From positions 1,550,001 to 1,614,000 of the forward strand of contig OZ316897.1 in assembly GCA_973895155.1 (NCBI GenBank): a stretch of DNA of 64,000 nt. The letters are read 5' to 3'. Source of the DNA: Marsupella aquatica. Lineage: Eukaryota; Marchantiophyta. Shown here in pieces: positions 44,217 to 53,968 of the stretch. A program made the translations under genes and the position numbers. Numbering within the stretch: the stretch's first letter is position 1; each line of letters starts with the position of its first letter. The notes below the pieces were generated by a model. The model was not told the DNA's origin and did not search any database. It saw only the letters and a list, made by a program, of their open reading frames with translations.

Positions 44217-46466
44217 TTAGTTTTGAGGAAACTTGGCCATGAATACCTCGGAGTCTCTGGCAAATGGTAGGAATGAAGTAACTCTAGGTAGGAGTTCACG
44301 CCACTTCAGAGTATACTCTGTTAATCGCTGAGAAGTAATGTTATTCCAAATCCTCTGCTTCTCAGGTATTGGAGTAACAAATCGTTGGAGGACAACAGGC
44401 TGGACTGGAGAAGCTTCATGATTCATCTGAAATCTCCACTTGGTTTGTCTTAAGAAGACAATGATGAACTCCAGGACATAAGCAGGTAGATTCCCGAAAT
44501 AAGCTAGAGCCAGATCTCCATTCTCCAATATAAGGTGTCCAACGAGGATCATGACAGCGAGAACAGGGCAAAAATACTCAGCCTCTGTCCAGATCTCATC
44601 CATCTCTGCTATCTCCAAGCGAGTGACATCTAGCAAATGAAGTTTCAAGATATAAAGGCATTCAACTCTCTTTTTATGGTAATATTTCCAAAACTCTAAA
44701 ATAGGAGGGGATCTAAGGTCTGAGACTCTAACAAACTCAGCAAACTGTTTAATACTTTCCTGAGGGGTTTTTGGATCGATATGCAGAGTAGGGATAAAAT
44801 TGACTTGGCATGACTTGTCTTGACTGGGTGGAAGAGTGTCAGGGAAAGAAATGGCAAGATATGCATCTGTAGGAGTGATCTCAGGTTCTGGAAAACTAGG
44901 GAAAAGTTGGTTTGGTTGGTTTGAAGGACTATAAGGAGAAGTAGGTGAATGGCTAGAAGGAGAACTAGAATAAGAAATGGGAGAGCCTGATGCTGAGGTA
45001 TGATAGCGAACTGCAGAATAAACTTGCTTGGTGTTGCAGCCAAACATCTGAGTGAATCTGTGGACGAGATCTTCACAGTATTCCAAGTGCTGGTCGTGGC
45101 TTGAAATACGTGATAATCGATACATAACCTCATCTAATACTTCGATCAAATGACCGGGATCACACTCCAACATCTTGCAAATCTCACCTACAAGATTAAA
45201 GTAATACTCAGCTGAATGTCGGGGTGAAGTATTCACAATTTGTTGAAGATCTGTTCTCAGTGGTGGTAATCTCTCATCCATTGGGGATTCCATGATAGTG
45301 TCGGGATTCTCGATACCTATCAGAGAAAGGTGATGTGTAGTTCTAGGGGCTTTTGATTGTCCTTCGGTGAATGGATGTTTTGATTGGTTAGGACTCTGGG
45401 TGGGTGAATAAATGGAAGTGGGACTGTATGGAGTAATACAATTATAGGCTGGCGAGGGTTGAGTAACAAAAGCAGTTCTTAATCTATCTACAATAGGGAG
45501 GATTTCTTCTGGATCACAAGTCAGCATTCTAGATAAACTGTCTACTATATCCTGATTAAAAATAGCCTTCCCATCATCAATCAATTTCTCTGGATGATTG
45601 TGTTCACTGGCAGGGATAACAGGGAGAGGAGAGTGGTCGGTCGGACTACTATTAGTATGGTAAGGTGTAATCTCAACGTGAGGATTAATATCCTCATCCA
45701 TAAGTTCCAGAGCAGGTGGTATAATTTCTTGATGACTGGCTTCTGATGTTTCCTCCATTCTCAGATCATCGAGTCTCGAATCAGCCTCTGAATGTTCCAC
45801 ATCTAATTCCTCCAATAGTGCAATCCTTTCAAGCTTTTCCTGTGGGAGTAGACAGTCTCCATACCAGTAAAGCTGATTGAGGTAAGCTGGGAGGTATGTA
45901 GGCTTTTCATTCTGTACTGCATTGATTTGACTGAGGATGGTGTGCCTCAGTAACAATCCCCAATTAACTTCAGCAAGTCCCTTCCATGAAGTAACAAATG
46001 TGTTCACCAAAGATACAGGTACCATGTAAGGTCGAGTGGGATGGAAAATCGGCACTAAAAACTCAAGGATAATTTTGAAGATATAATCAATACATTGATT
46101 TAGCTTCCATCCAGCTTTCGTATTTCTCGTCCCAGCGAACATTGGATCAGATAGAGTACTCTTTCTAGATTGTAAACCACAGCCTTCTGATGGACAACTA
46201 AAAGCGTCGGCCAAAAATTCCAAGTCCCATTTTTTGGGATCTGCTCGAATAGTCTCCTAAAAAGCTTCTGGAATCTGAGACTCATCAGCGAACTCGCGCA
46301 AGTAGGTAGGACACACAGAAGACCACGGAATGGATAGAAGTTTTCCCAAGTGCATAACTTCTAGAGCATCGGTCAATAACATCAAATCCCTTTCCAGTGC
46401 GGGGTACTTCACAGGTACAGCTTTCAGAACAAGGGAATCGCCACTCATCTCCTCCACGCCCGCCAT
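44217..46466 (-). CDS. Retroelement gag-like ORF with three ML-x-C-x-P repeats (one internal TAG)
   Basis: ATG 46466 (MAGVEEMSGDSLVLK) opens a frame with KLLSIPWSSVCPTYLREF. It meets one TAG (46257-46259) and continues ETIRADPKKWDLEFLADAF, GWKLNQCIDYIFKIILEFL and NQLYWYGDCLLPQEK, ending at a TAA at 44217. The frame is otherwise uninterrupted, about 750 residues. These blocks match the ORF at 33655-35339 in order. The middle holds three copies of a helical motif: VDSLSRMLTCDPEEILPIVD, VGEICKMLECDPGHLIEVLD and a weaker VHRFTQMFGCNTKQVYSAV, separated by Ser/Pro-rich linkers. The C-terminal 190 residues look globular and carry no motif I know. Function is unknown; it is probably the structural protein of a retroelement. 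Confidence 0.62.
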
Positions 46467-46529
46467 GGCAAGTTGTAGTCACGGTTCTTGGAATTTGATT
46501 CACTATTGCCACAGAAATCTAAGTCGCAA

Positions 46530-46810
46530 AACGTTAGGGCGTATTGGCGTGATAGCGCATGAGCGTATAAATGCCACAGCGCTCAAGCGTTTCTGCGTAT
46601 GGGCGTTAACGTCGAGGCCTTTGGTAGAAAACAGGGAAGTGAAAATATTCGTCGCGAGCAGGTGGTCTAGTAAGTCACTCTGTCACTCCCTCCTCGTTGT
46701 CAACGGTTACTTTCGGTTTCCGGTAGGGTGGGGTGCGTATAAGCGTCTGGGCGCATCAGCGCATAAACGCCTATGCGTCTCAGCGCGTAAGCGTATAAGC
46801 TGCTACTGTG
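46530..46810. repeat. GCGTATAAGCG-type degenerate minisatellite
   Basis: Units such as GCGTATAAGCG, GCGCATCAGCGCATAAACG and GAGCGTATAAATG recur over about 280 bp just upstream of the minus-strand ORF. A shorter patch lies downstream at 43745-43800. Confidence 0.7.
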
Positions 46811-47689
46811 ACTCTGATTTGACATGGCTGTAAAAGGAACTAATTTTAGGAGACTACAGGGATGTACTTGAGGATGGCTTAACTACTCTAATGTTCCTAA
46901 TTAATATAGATAACCCGAGGCGAATCACTACTTATCTCAAAAAGTTGAAAATTTTAAAGTTTTCACAGAAATTCTGAATTACCGCTATATCACATCCCTC
47001 CTATGCAGAGAGCCGCAAGAAAAGCCGAGAGTACAAGGACGCTTTGTTGGGAAAACAAAGGTCTTCGGTTATGAAGGGATGTTGAGAGGAAGTTCATTAA
47101 ACATCCTTATGTTGATGACTTCTCCCGTAGCCAGTACATAGATGATGAGACTGTGTCCATAGACAAATCCCAGAGTACAAATTCTAGTTCAGAATCAGAA
47201 TCTTTAGAATTGTGAGACGTATTTAGGAAGTTTTGGTGGGATTTTTTACCAGTGCCAGGCGCTAGGATAAACTTGTATTCAGTTCCTCTGTTGTGGGTCC
47301 GTATAAATTGATGTCGCATTATTTGTGTTTTTTACAAGTGCCTGGCGCTCGCCAAATGATGATTCATAGTTGGAATATTTCCTTCTTTTATTGGTGTGTC
47401 ATTTCTGTTTGGTCTTTGTCGTGTCCTACCAACGGTCATCATAATGAAACAAACAGTAGGCAGTACATAGTATAATATATGTTTTGGATAGCAACGGCCA
47501 TTTGGTTTGTGTCCATTAGTTTGCCAAAGCAAACCCCCATGGACTGTAAGTGCTAGTGGATACCCCAACCTTTCACGAACAATTTCTTCACGAACGACAG
47601 TTTTCGGACCTTTCGCGGACGAGGGTTTTCGCATTTTGTGAGAGGGGAAGTTGACATTTGTTCTGGCCCTATTCAACATGGCGAGAAAC

Positions 47690-48231
47690 GATGAGTTGAT
47701 GGATTGGGAGGCAGCGTTCCTTCCTTCTCGTGTTCGACCGAAAGAGAGTCATTTAAGCTCTTTCGAGTCACGGATTGAGATTGAAGAGTCTGAAACCTCC
47801 ACTTTTTGGAACCGTCACGCTCTACCATATGATGAGGCTATTAGTCCTGGAGAGAACAACATCCCATGGATCATGATTCTCCTCCGCTCCCATTTGCAAG
47901 CAGGTTCTCGTCTCATCAGGCCATTCCTGTTGATGGTGTACTGCCAATCAACAAGAGAGTTCAAGAAATGTTTGGGCGAGTTGACTTTAAGGGCAGTAAA
48001 ATTCCGAATGAAGGTTTCACGAGGGCAGTGCATCCGGGACCTTCTGAGAGATATATTTGATTGCGTGGTCTTGGATTCAAGAAAGATCGGAGGAGAGAAG
48101 CGGCAGGACTGGAGGATGATTGCAACTCTGAAAGCTACACACGATCGTCAGATTTGTTGGGACTACGGTTTTACACAAAGAACGATGTTACATTGTTTGG
48201 TTTGGTGATCACTTTAGGCTAGCGCCGAGCG
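47690..48231 (+). pseudogene. Unrecognised ORF with frameshift and TGA
   Basis: ATG 47690 gives MARNDELMDWEAAFLPSRV. Near 47866 the protein-like reading shifts to a frame with VDGVLPINKRVQEMFGRVDF, passes a TGA (about 48058) and continues LRGLGFKKDRRREAAGLEDD to a TAG near 48230. No family was recognised. 46834-47689 upstream has no gene. The flanks carry AGCGCC-type palindromic motifs also found in the intron of the gene at 40342-42330, so the two may be parts of related elements. Confidence 0.4.
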
Positions 48232-48819
48232 TCAATGCTTATGTTCTTTTGGAGGTTTTAGGACGGAGTTCACCTCGGCTTAGTTGTTAGGGTTTTTCCT
48301 CGGTTGTTGTCTTAAGTAAACACATGTTTTTTCAAGCAGCTGTTGGCTAGCGCCGAGCGCTGCTTTTGTTTTATTGGCAATCCTCAACTAGGGTTGACCG
48401 TGGCTTCTGTATATCAGACTTCTAGGCCTGCAGGTTTTCACTTATAATTGAATTTTTAGGACCTGCGCCGAGCGTGTTTTGTACTTTGCGATTATATATG
48501 ATAATTTTATTTTCCCCCTGCGCATTTTGACATATTTTGGCCTCAAATTTTGTTTGTCTCAATTGTGAGTCGGTTTTATGGGTTGTCAACTACATGTTTC
48601 TATTTTGTCCAAATTCCTTCCTCCCAACTGTGGTCGTCTTACTTTCTATACCAGTAGTTTCAAACGCATATTTCATCCCCATTTTTCAATATCACTGTTC
48701 ACTGCTAGCCAAACACTATTCATTGGTAACAGTTTCTTTTTGCTGATGATAGTAACTGTTTGCTGGTACTATTATCTGTTTGCTGGTACTATTATCTGTT
48801 TGCTGTCGTTGTAAATTCC

Positions 48820-49435
48820 CCATCCAAGACCTAATTTAATGCCATTTCTTGTGAAGGTGTTAGAACTATATGACATTGCCATCTGGTTGTGTATGTTGAA
48901 ACAAAATATTCTATCATGTATAAGGCTGATTCTTCGACCCAAAGTGTTGAAACTTATAAAATTTATCTGGGGACAATAATCAACTTGACCTATTGGTAAG
49001 AATAATAATAATATTCCCCTATTTGTTAAATATCTCTCTGACATTGCTGCCAATATTAAGGATTACAACATGAAGAATGTCATTATTATCGATGACGCAG
49101 CTTATAAGACGAGCTTGAATAGCTTCTACTCATCTTTGTATCCCGATCCATATTTTGGGCTCAATGATGACACATTTCTTAGGAAAAATCTATATCCATA
49201 TCTACGTGACATATCAAATGAGAAGCTGACATTCCATGAGCTCCATATTGGATATGGTATTCCAAATTTTTCTCGAAAGAATCTTGAGAAAGATTATATT
49301 GATAAGGCGAATCTTTGGAGGAGAAATATGACCATTCGTACTGAGGGGAATCCTGACCATTTACGAAGCTTTGACAAATTCATGGAATTGTTATCTGCTA
49401 AAAAAGACCGTCCCAGTGAAGACGTCAATAAGTAA
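48820..49435 (+). pseudogene. FCP1-like (NIF/HAD) phosphatase domain, unit 1
   Basis: One frame reads HPRPNLMPFLVKVLELYDIA-IW, then KFIWGQ, two stops (TAA, TGA), IPLFVKYLSDIAANIKDYN, and NVIIIDDAAYKTSLNSFY with LYPDPY. This order (RPxxxxFL, xxIW, FxWxQ, FxK, LIDDSxxKxxxN, FPxPY) is that of plant FCP1-homology HAD phosphatases, in which the DD pair binds magnesium. The N-terminal HAD motif I was not found. The stops make it a pseudogene unless spliced around. Confidence 0.65.
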
Positions 49436-49862
49436 ACTTTTGTCATTTATTTATAATTCTTATTTATAATTTTAACTTTGTATGTTGTGAGTGACGTGTC
49501 CGGTCACGTGGTTGTATGCAATTGCAAAATATGAGAATATAACTATTTATTTTGTCTGATAAATTAGTCACGCAACAATGCGCGTGAAAACACACATAAG
49601 TAAACGTTTGTTGTTTATTTATATTGTTATCTTTGTGTGTTGTGAGTGACACATCCGATTGTGTGGTTGTATGGATTGCATAAGATGAGAATTGAACTAT
49701 TGATTTTGTCTGATAAATTAGTCATGCGATAGTGCGCGTGAAGACACCCATAACTAAATGTTTGTCATTTATTTATATTGTTAACTTTGCGTGTTGTGTG
49801 TAAGGCTTCCGGTCGCGTGGTTGTTTGCAATTGCATAATATGAGAATTGAATTATTGATTTA
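49434..49862. repeat. Three tandem copies of a ~160-bp noncoding unit
   Basis: Units start AAACTTTTGTCATTTATTTA (49434), about 49601 and about 49758, and share TGTTGTGAGTGAC, GTGGTTGTATG and TGTCTGATAAATTAGTCA. They fill the space between FCP1-like units 1 and 2. Confidence 0.88.
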
Positions 49863-49879
49863 TAGGAGACTAAGTGGAG

Positions 49880-50639
49880 CAGATCACATCAACTTCTAGT
49901 TTTAGAAGTGGAAAACTTTCTATGCTATATTAAGAAATATACTCTTGAGATCAAGTGGACTATGGCAATTTGTATCGGATCTTTATGTGTTGTTTCAAGG
50001 CCACATCTTCATGATTTTCTAAAATTCTATTATGATAATTTTGATGTGATGGTCTGGTCTACTCTCGAGGATAAACTGGTTTATAAGATACTTTCATAAA
50101 TATTGTCGACTACCGACTTGTCGCAATTGGGATATGTTTTCACCCAGGATCATTGCTAACATCTTGGTTATGTGAAAAATTCTTATAAGACAGTTGTCTT
50201 CAAATCTATGGACAGACTACGTGATATATTTCAAGATTATCGACCAAAGAATATAATCCAGATTGATGTCTGTCCATCCCATACATGCCAGACAGGCGGA
50301 TTATTGTTTCCAAAGACGTTTCAAGGATCCTTAGATGATGTCTTTTTTAGGGAAAACCTTATTTCATATTTACAAAAGCTATCAGATTTAGGGCTTTGTC
50401 TTGTGTTCACTAACAAGTTTGATTATCCCATCTGGTCAATTAGAAATCTACATCGAGATTGGGCTATGAATGAGGAAATATGGGAGCATTTGTACGTGCA
50501 AAGACATGCTAATCAAGTTCTTATCAAGCACTTCAATAGACGTCACTTATCAAAAGTCAGAGTGAGTGTAGACGACATGTTATTTGTCTGTACTTCCATG
50601 ATGCATTCACGTGACTGTATATCCATACGGGCTCATTGA
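49880..50639 (+). pseudogene. FCP1-like (NIF/HAD) phosphatase domain, unit 2
   Basis: The frame gives LLVLEVENFLCYIKKY, the place of HAD motif I (usually DLNGLL in plants, here beginning with Glu). It continues SRPHLHDFLKFYYDNFDVMV-W, a TAA (50097), YVFTQDHC, another stop, YKTVVFKSMDRLRDIFQDY, NIIQIDVC and FFRENLISYLQKLSD. All blocks are in one frame and in family order. The second DD pair reads ID-V, so metal binding would be lost. It continues past the domain with a polar tail. Confidence 0.7.
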
Positions 50640-50679
50640 TCTTGTTTTATGTTTCTCTATAGGAGATACATTGTAGCAA

Positions 50680-51340
50680 AGAAAATGGGCTCATAGTTTT
50701 AGATGTGGAGCATCTACTCTGTTATATTGCACTGCATTCTTGACTGATGGCAGTCTCAACTGGAATTCGTATTGGAAATATATATGTTTTTCCAAGGCCT
50801 CATCTTCACAAATTTGTGAGATTCTGTTTTGAGAATTTTGATGTAGGGATTTGGTCCTCTCTTGGGAAGAACCTTTTACATCAGATTTTAGCATCTATTT
50901 TTATTGCGATGGAAATGGCCTCACTTAAGTATATTTGGGATCAGCCTCATTGCCACTTATGCGGTGGGACGACCTCAAATAAACATATATTTTTGAAGTG
51001 TTTTCATAATGTTGAAATTTATACAAAGGCGCATCTGCAGCAAAATATAATTCTTATCAAATCCAATGTATTTCATGCTTGTTTAGATCCTATTTTTGGA
51101 TCATTATTTCCGCCCAAATAGTTTGGGTTAGTCAACGACAATTTCCTGATTAACTTCTGATTCCGTATCTTAGCAAAATCTTTCGATCCGCTTGTCATTG
51201 CCAATGGAAGAGATTATCCTGATTGGTCAGTTAAATCTCTTTTTATAGATTATGATTATATAATCATACTATATGGGCAGACCCTGTGATTCAAAGACAT
51301 GGAGATAGATATCTAGTAGAGCAGTTTAATAGACGCCCAG
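50680..51340 (+). pseudogene. FCP1-like (NIF/HAD) phosphatase domain, unit 3
   Basis: Reads LIVLDVEHLLCYIALHS at motif I (first Asp kept), a TGA, RPHLHKFVRFCFENFDVGIW, KYIWDQPHCHLCGG, KHIFLKCFHNVEIY and NIILIKSNVFHACLDPIFG. The stretch after 51120 is broken by stops (VNDNFLIN). It is the closest of the three to the family consensus in its central blocks, but lacks the DD of motif IV. Confidence 0.7.
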
Positions 51341-53930
51341 TTTAGGACGCTTCCAAAATAATAGTTGGAAGGAGTTCAGATGAATTGGTATTGTCATGCT
51401 TGAAACTATTTGTAATCTCCCTAAATACAGGTTATCATATATAAAAGGTCTCAAAGATTTGTTTCTCTATTGTTATTTGCATGAGCATGTCTCTTGGTCC
51501 CATCATGTTGGATTGTGTCAAATCTTTGCAGCTTTGATCTCAAGCATCAGGACCTTATTGATGATCTTAAAGTCCAAAATGCATCAGTTCTTCGGGTCTT
51601 ATCAGAACAATTTCATTTGCAGATAGGTGGTTAGGAAGTGGACTCAGACAGAAATCTTGAAGTCAAACCATCACACGTAGTGAAAAAAATGAAACTTTCC
51701 ACAATTTTCACAGCCATTCCAACAACTCCCATAGAAAATGCTTTGATTGTTGAATATCTGCACGGAGATGACTGTGAGCGGGGTCTTACGTTTCAGAGAA
51801 TTGGACATTTTATCCTCTTTGTAAGAATATCTTTCTCTGGTTTTCACTTGCCTCAGCCATATCTGTGCAACGGGATGTAGGTGGGTTACATATAAGATGC
51901 AATTGGTAATCAGTATCGTTGCAATTTAACTCCAATACATGCATATTGTCAGCTATGCATATTGTCGGCTTCTTGCATGCCAACTAGCAAGTCCAAATTT
52001 ACGGTGCAAAGTGCAAACCTTTGCAGCATATCAGGTGGCATTTGAGTCTGACGGCCCAAAGTATCTCCCCAAGGTTCTCTGAGCAGGTATCTCGTGGGGA
52101 GCTCTTTCAAACTTAATTATAGAAAGTGAAAAATACACCACGGTAACTTACACTCACCCAAGGAGAGATCAGCACTCCTACAGCTATTCTAGATTGCTGC
52201 TCTTTTCTGTAGTCGTAGTTCTTCTGAGCTCCTGACCAGCCTTCCTAAGGGGAGACAGCAAAACAAGAATTTTAATTTACTATAGCGGCAGGAGAAGCAC
52301 ACTCCACATGACTGGCTAGTGCTCAGGTACTGGCAAGGTACCATTCAATGGTTCCATGATAAAACTACTTTACTATTGGTGAGGGCTGCAATGAGACATC
52401 TAATCCTGAGTTCATGGGGGGAACCGGTGGTACCTGTAATCTGTCCACATGAACTGCTCAAAGACTTGAGTAAGCGCCGTATTAATCAAAACACATATCA
52501 AGATAGGCCTTTGTTCTTGTTGATTTCCCAGTCTGGATATTAGTGCGATGTTTGGCCCAATCCTTAATAAACTCCTAGTAGGTGCCAGGCTGGGTTTTTT
52601 TGGTCTCGACGGCCTCATTGAGTTACAAAATTTCCACTCAGATGGCCTCGCTCACTCACTTTTTCACTTGATGGCCACACCAAGTTGGAAGATTCCACTT
52701 TGAGGCCTTGCTGGGTGAAAATTTACAGGGAAAAATGCACTTGGCCGATCTTCGTTTTTTTTGCCTTGAAAGCCATCCAACAGAGGATAGATGTCCTACT
52801 CCAGAGCATGTGATTTTATGTAGGGTAGGCAAGCCACAAGGGGACAACACCCATGGATCCGACAGGACCCAGACCAGGAAGGAAAGAGGGTTCAACCAAG
52901 GCCCCAAAGCACGCGAGTCAGCTAGGGGCCAAGAAGAACCAATATTCTCACCACTACACCCCACCCACACATACACACACATACCCTCCACACGCCTTGT
53001 ATGTGCCTGGGTGTGCGTGGAGGGGGGATTGAATCTGGGACCTCTCGGTTCTTGGCTAATCCCCTGGCCAACTGACCACAGCCAGTTGGTTGATCTGGCC
53101 GAGTCACTTTTTCAACTGAGCAAGATCAGCCGAGTGAAAATTTTCCAAATGTATTTTCCAGATGTTTTGCCAGACTCACCCTGCCGGCTGACCCTCTTCC
53201 TGCCTTGCCCTCGCTTGCATCCAAGTAGCCCACACCTTGACTCCAATGTTGTACAGTTTTGACTTTCTGCTAGGTTCCTTGCTTGAATTTCAAGATTGTA
53301 ATCTACTGCCGTGTGAAGCTGATTTCTAGTGTTCACTAAATTTATGGGCTGAGTTCTGAGGGTATGTAATTACTCCTAATTAAATGTCACCTTTGAAACT
53401 AAAGAAAGGATGATAAGGGTGTTTAATTACTCCTAACAGCAACCAAACCCAGTAACCTTTGGAGATGCTCAGAGGGAGACTACTACCAACGGCATGATCG
53501 TTCTGTGAATGGTTTGGTCACGTCATAGCAAATTCCCGTCTCAAGAATCACTCTGTCAACTATCGTGTGAGTTTACAGTCGCGGCCAAATCCGTGCGCAA
53601 TCGAGGAGTTGGTATTTTATTTTTTTGCCTTGAAACCGAAAGCTGACCATCTAGAGGATAGACGATTACTCCAGAGCATGCATCAATCGAGGAGTTGGTA
53701 TTTGGACTCGTTGGATGGCGATGATCATGTGAGGAATTGAAAGAGGGAAAACAAAAGTAATGTAGGAAGATTGTATGTAGGACAGACGGAAGATGGAGGT
53801 GGGTGGTCGGCCCTCAGTGCGGAGGGGCCAACTGCTGATTGTCATTGATTTGGTCCCATCACGGCAGATAGGGATGGACTGCAGAGGATGAACGCACGTT
53901 GAAGTGTAAACTCCAACAGTAGTAGGCGGA
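51341..53930. other. Region without recognisable genes
   Basis: Short frames only (51396-51626, 51638-51880 and others), none recognised. A snippet with TTTTTTTGCCTTGAAA and ACTCCAGAGCATG occurs twice (52757-52810 and 53620-53685), showing shared repeat origin. Confidence 0.45.
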
Positions 53931-53968
53931 GACATGGACGGACCAAGCAGAAGCCCGTCGGAGGCTCA

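Noticed and set aside
33655-46466. TAG reassigned to glutamine in this organism
   Set aside because: Too few cases, all in decaying transposon ORFs, and CAG-to-TAG decay explains them more simply. The RPF1 gene gives no support.
46330-46833. 167-residue plus-strand ORF as a gene
   Set aside because: It is the translation of the GCGTATAAGCG-type array and the antisense of the retroelement ORF start.
52708-53262. 184-residue plus-strand ORF
   Set aside because: Biased composition, a CACACA/TACACA stretch and no recognisable domain; overlapping frames are equally open.
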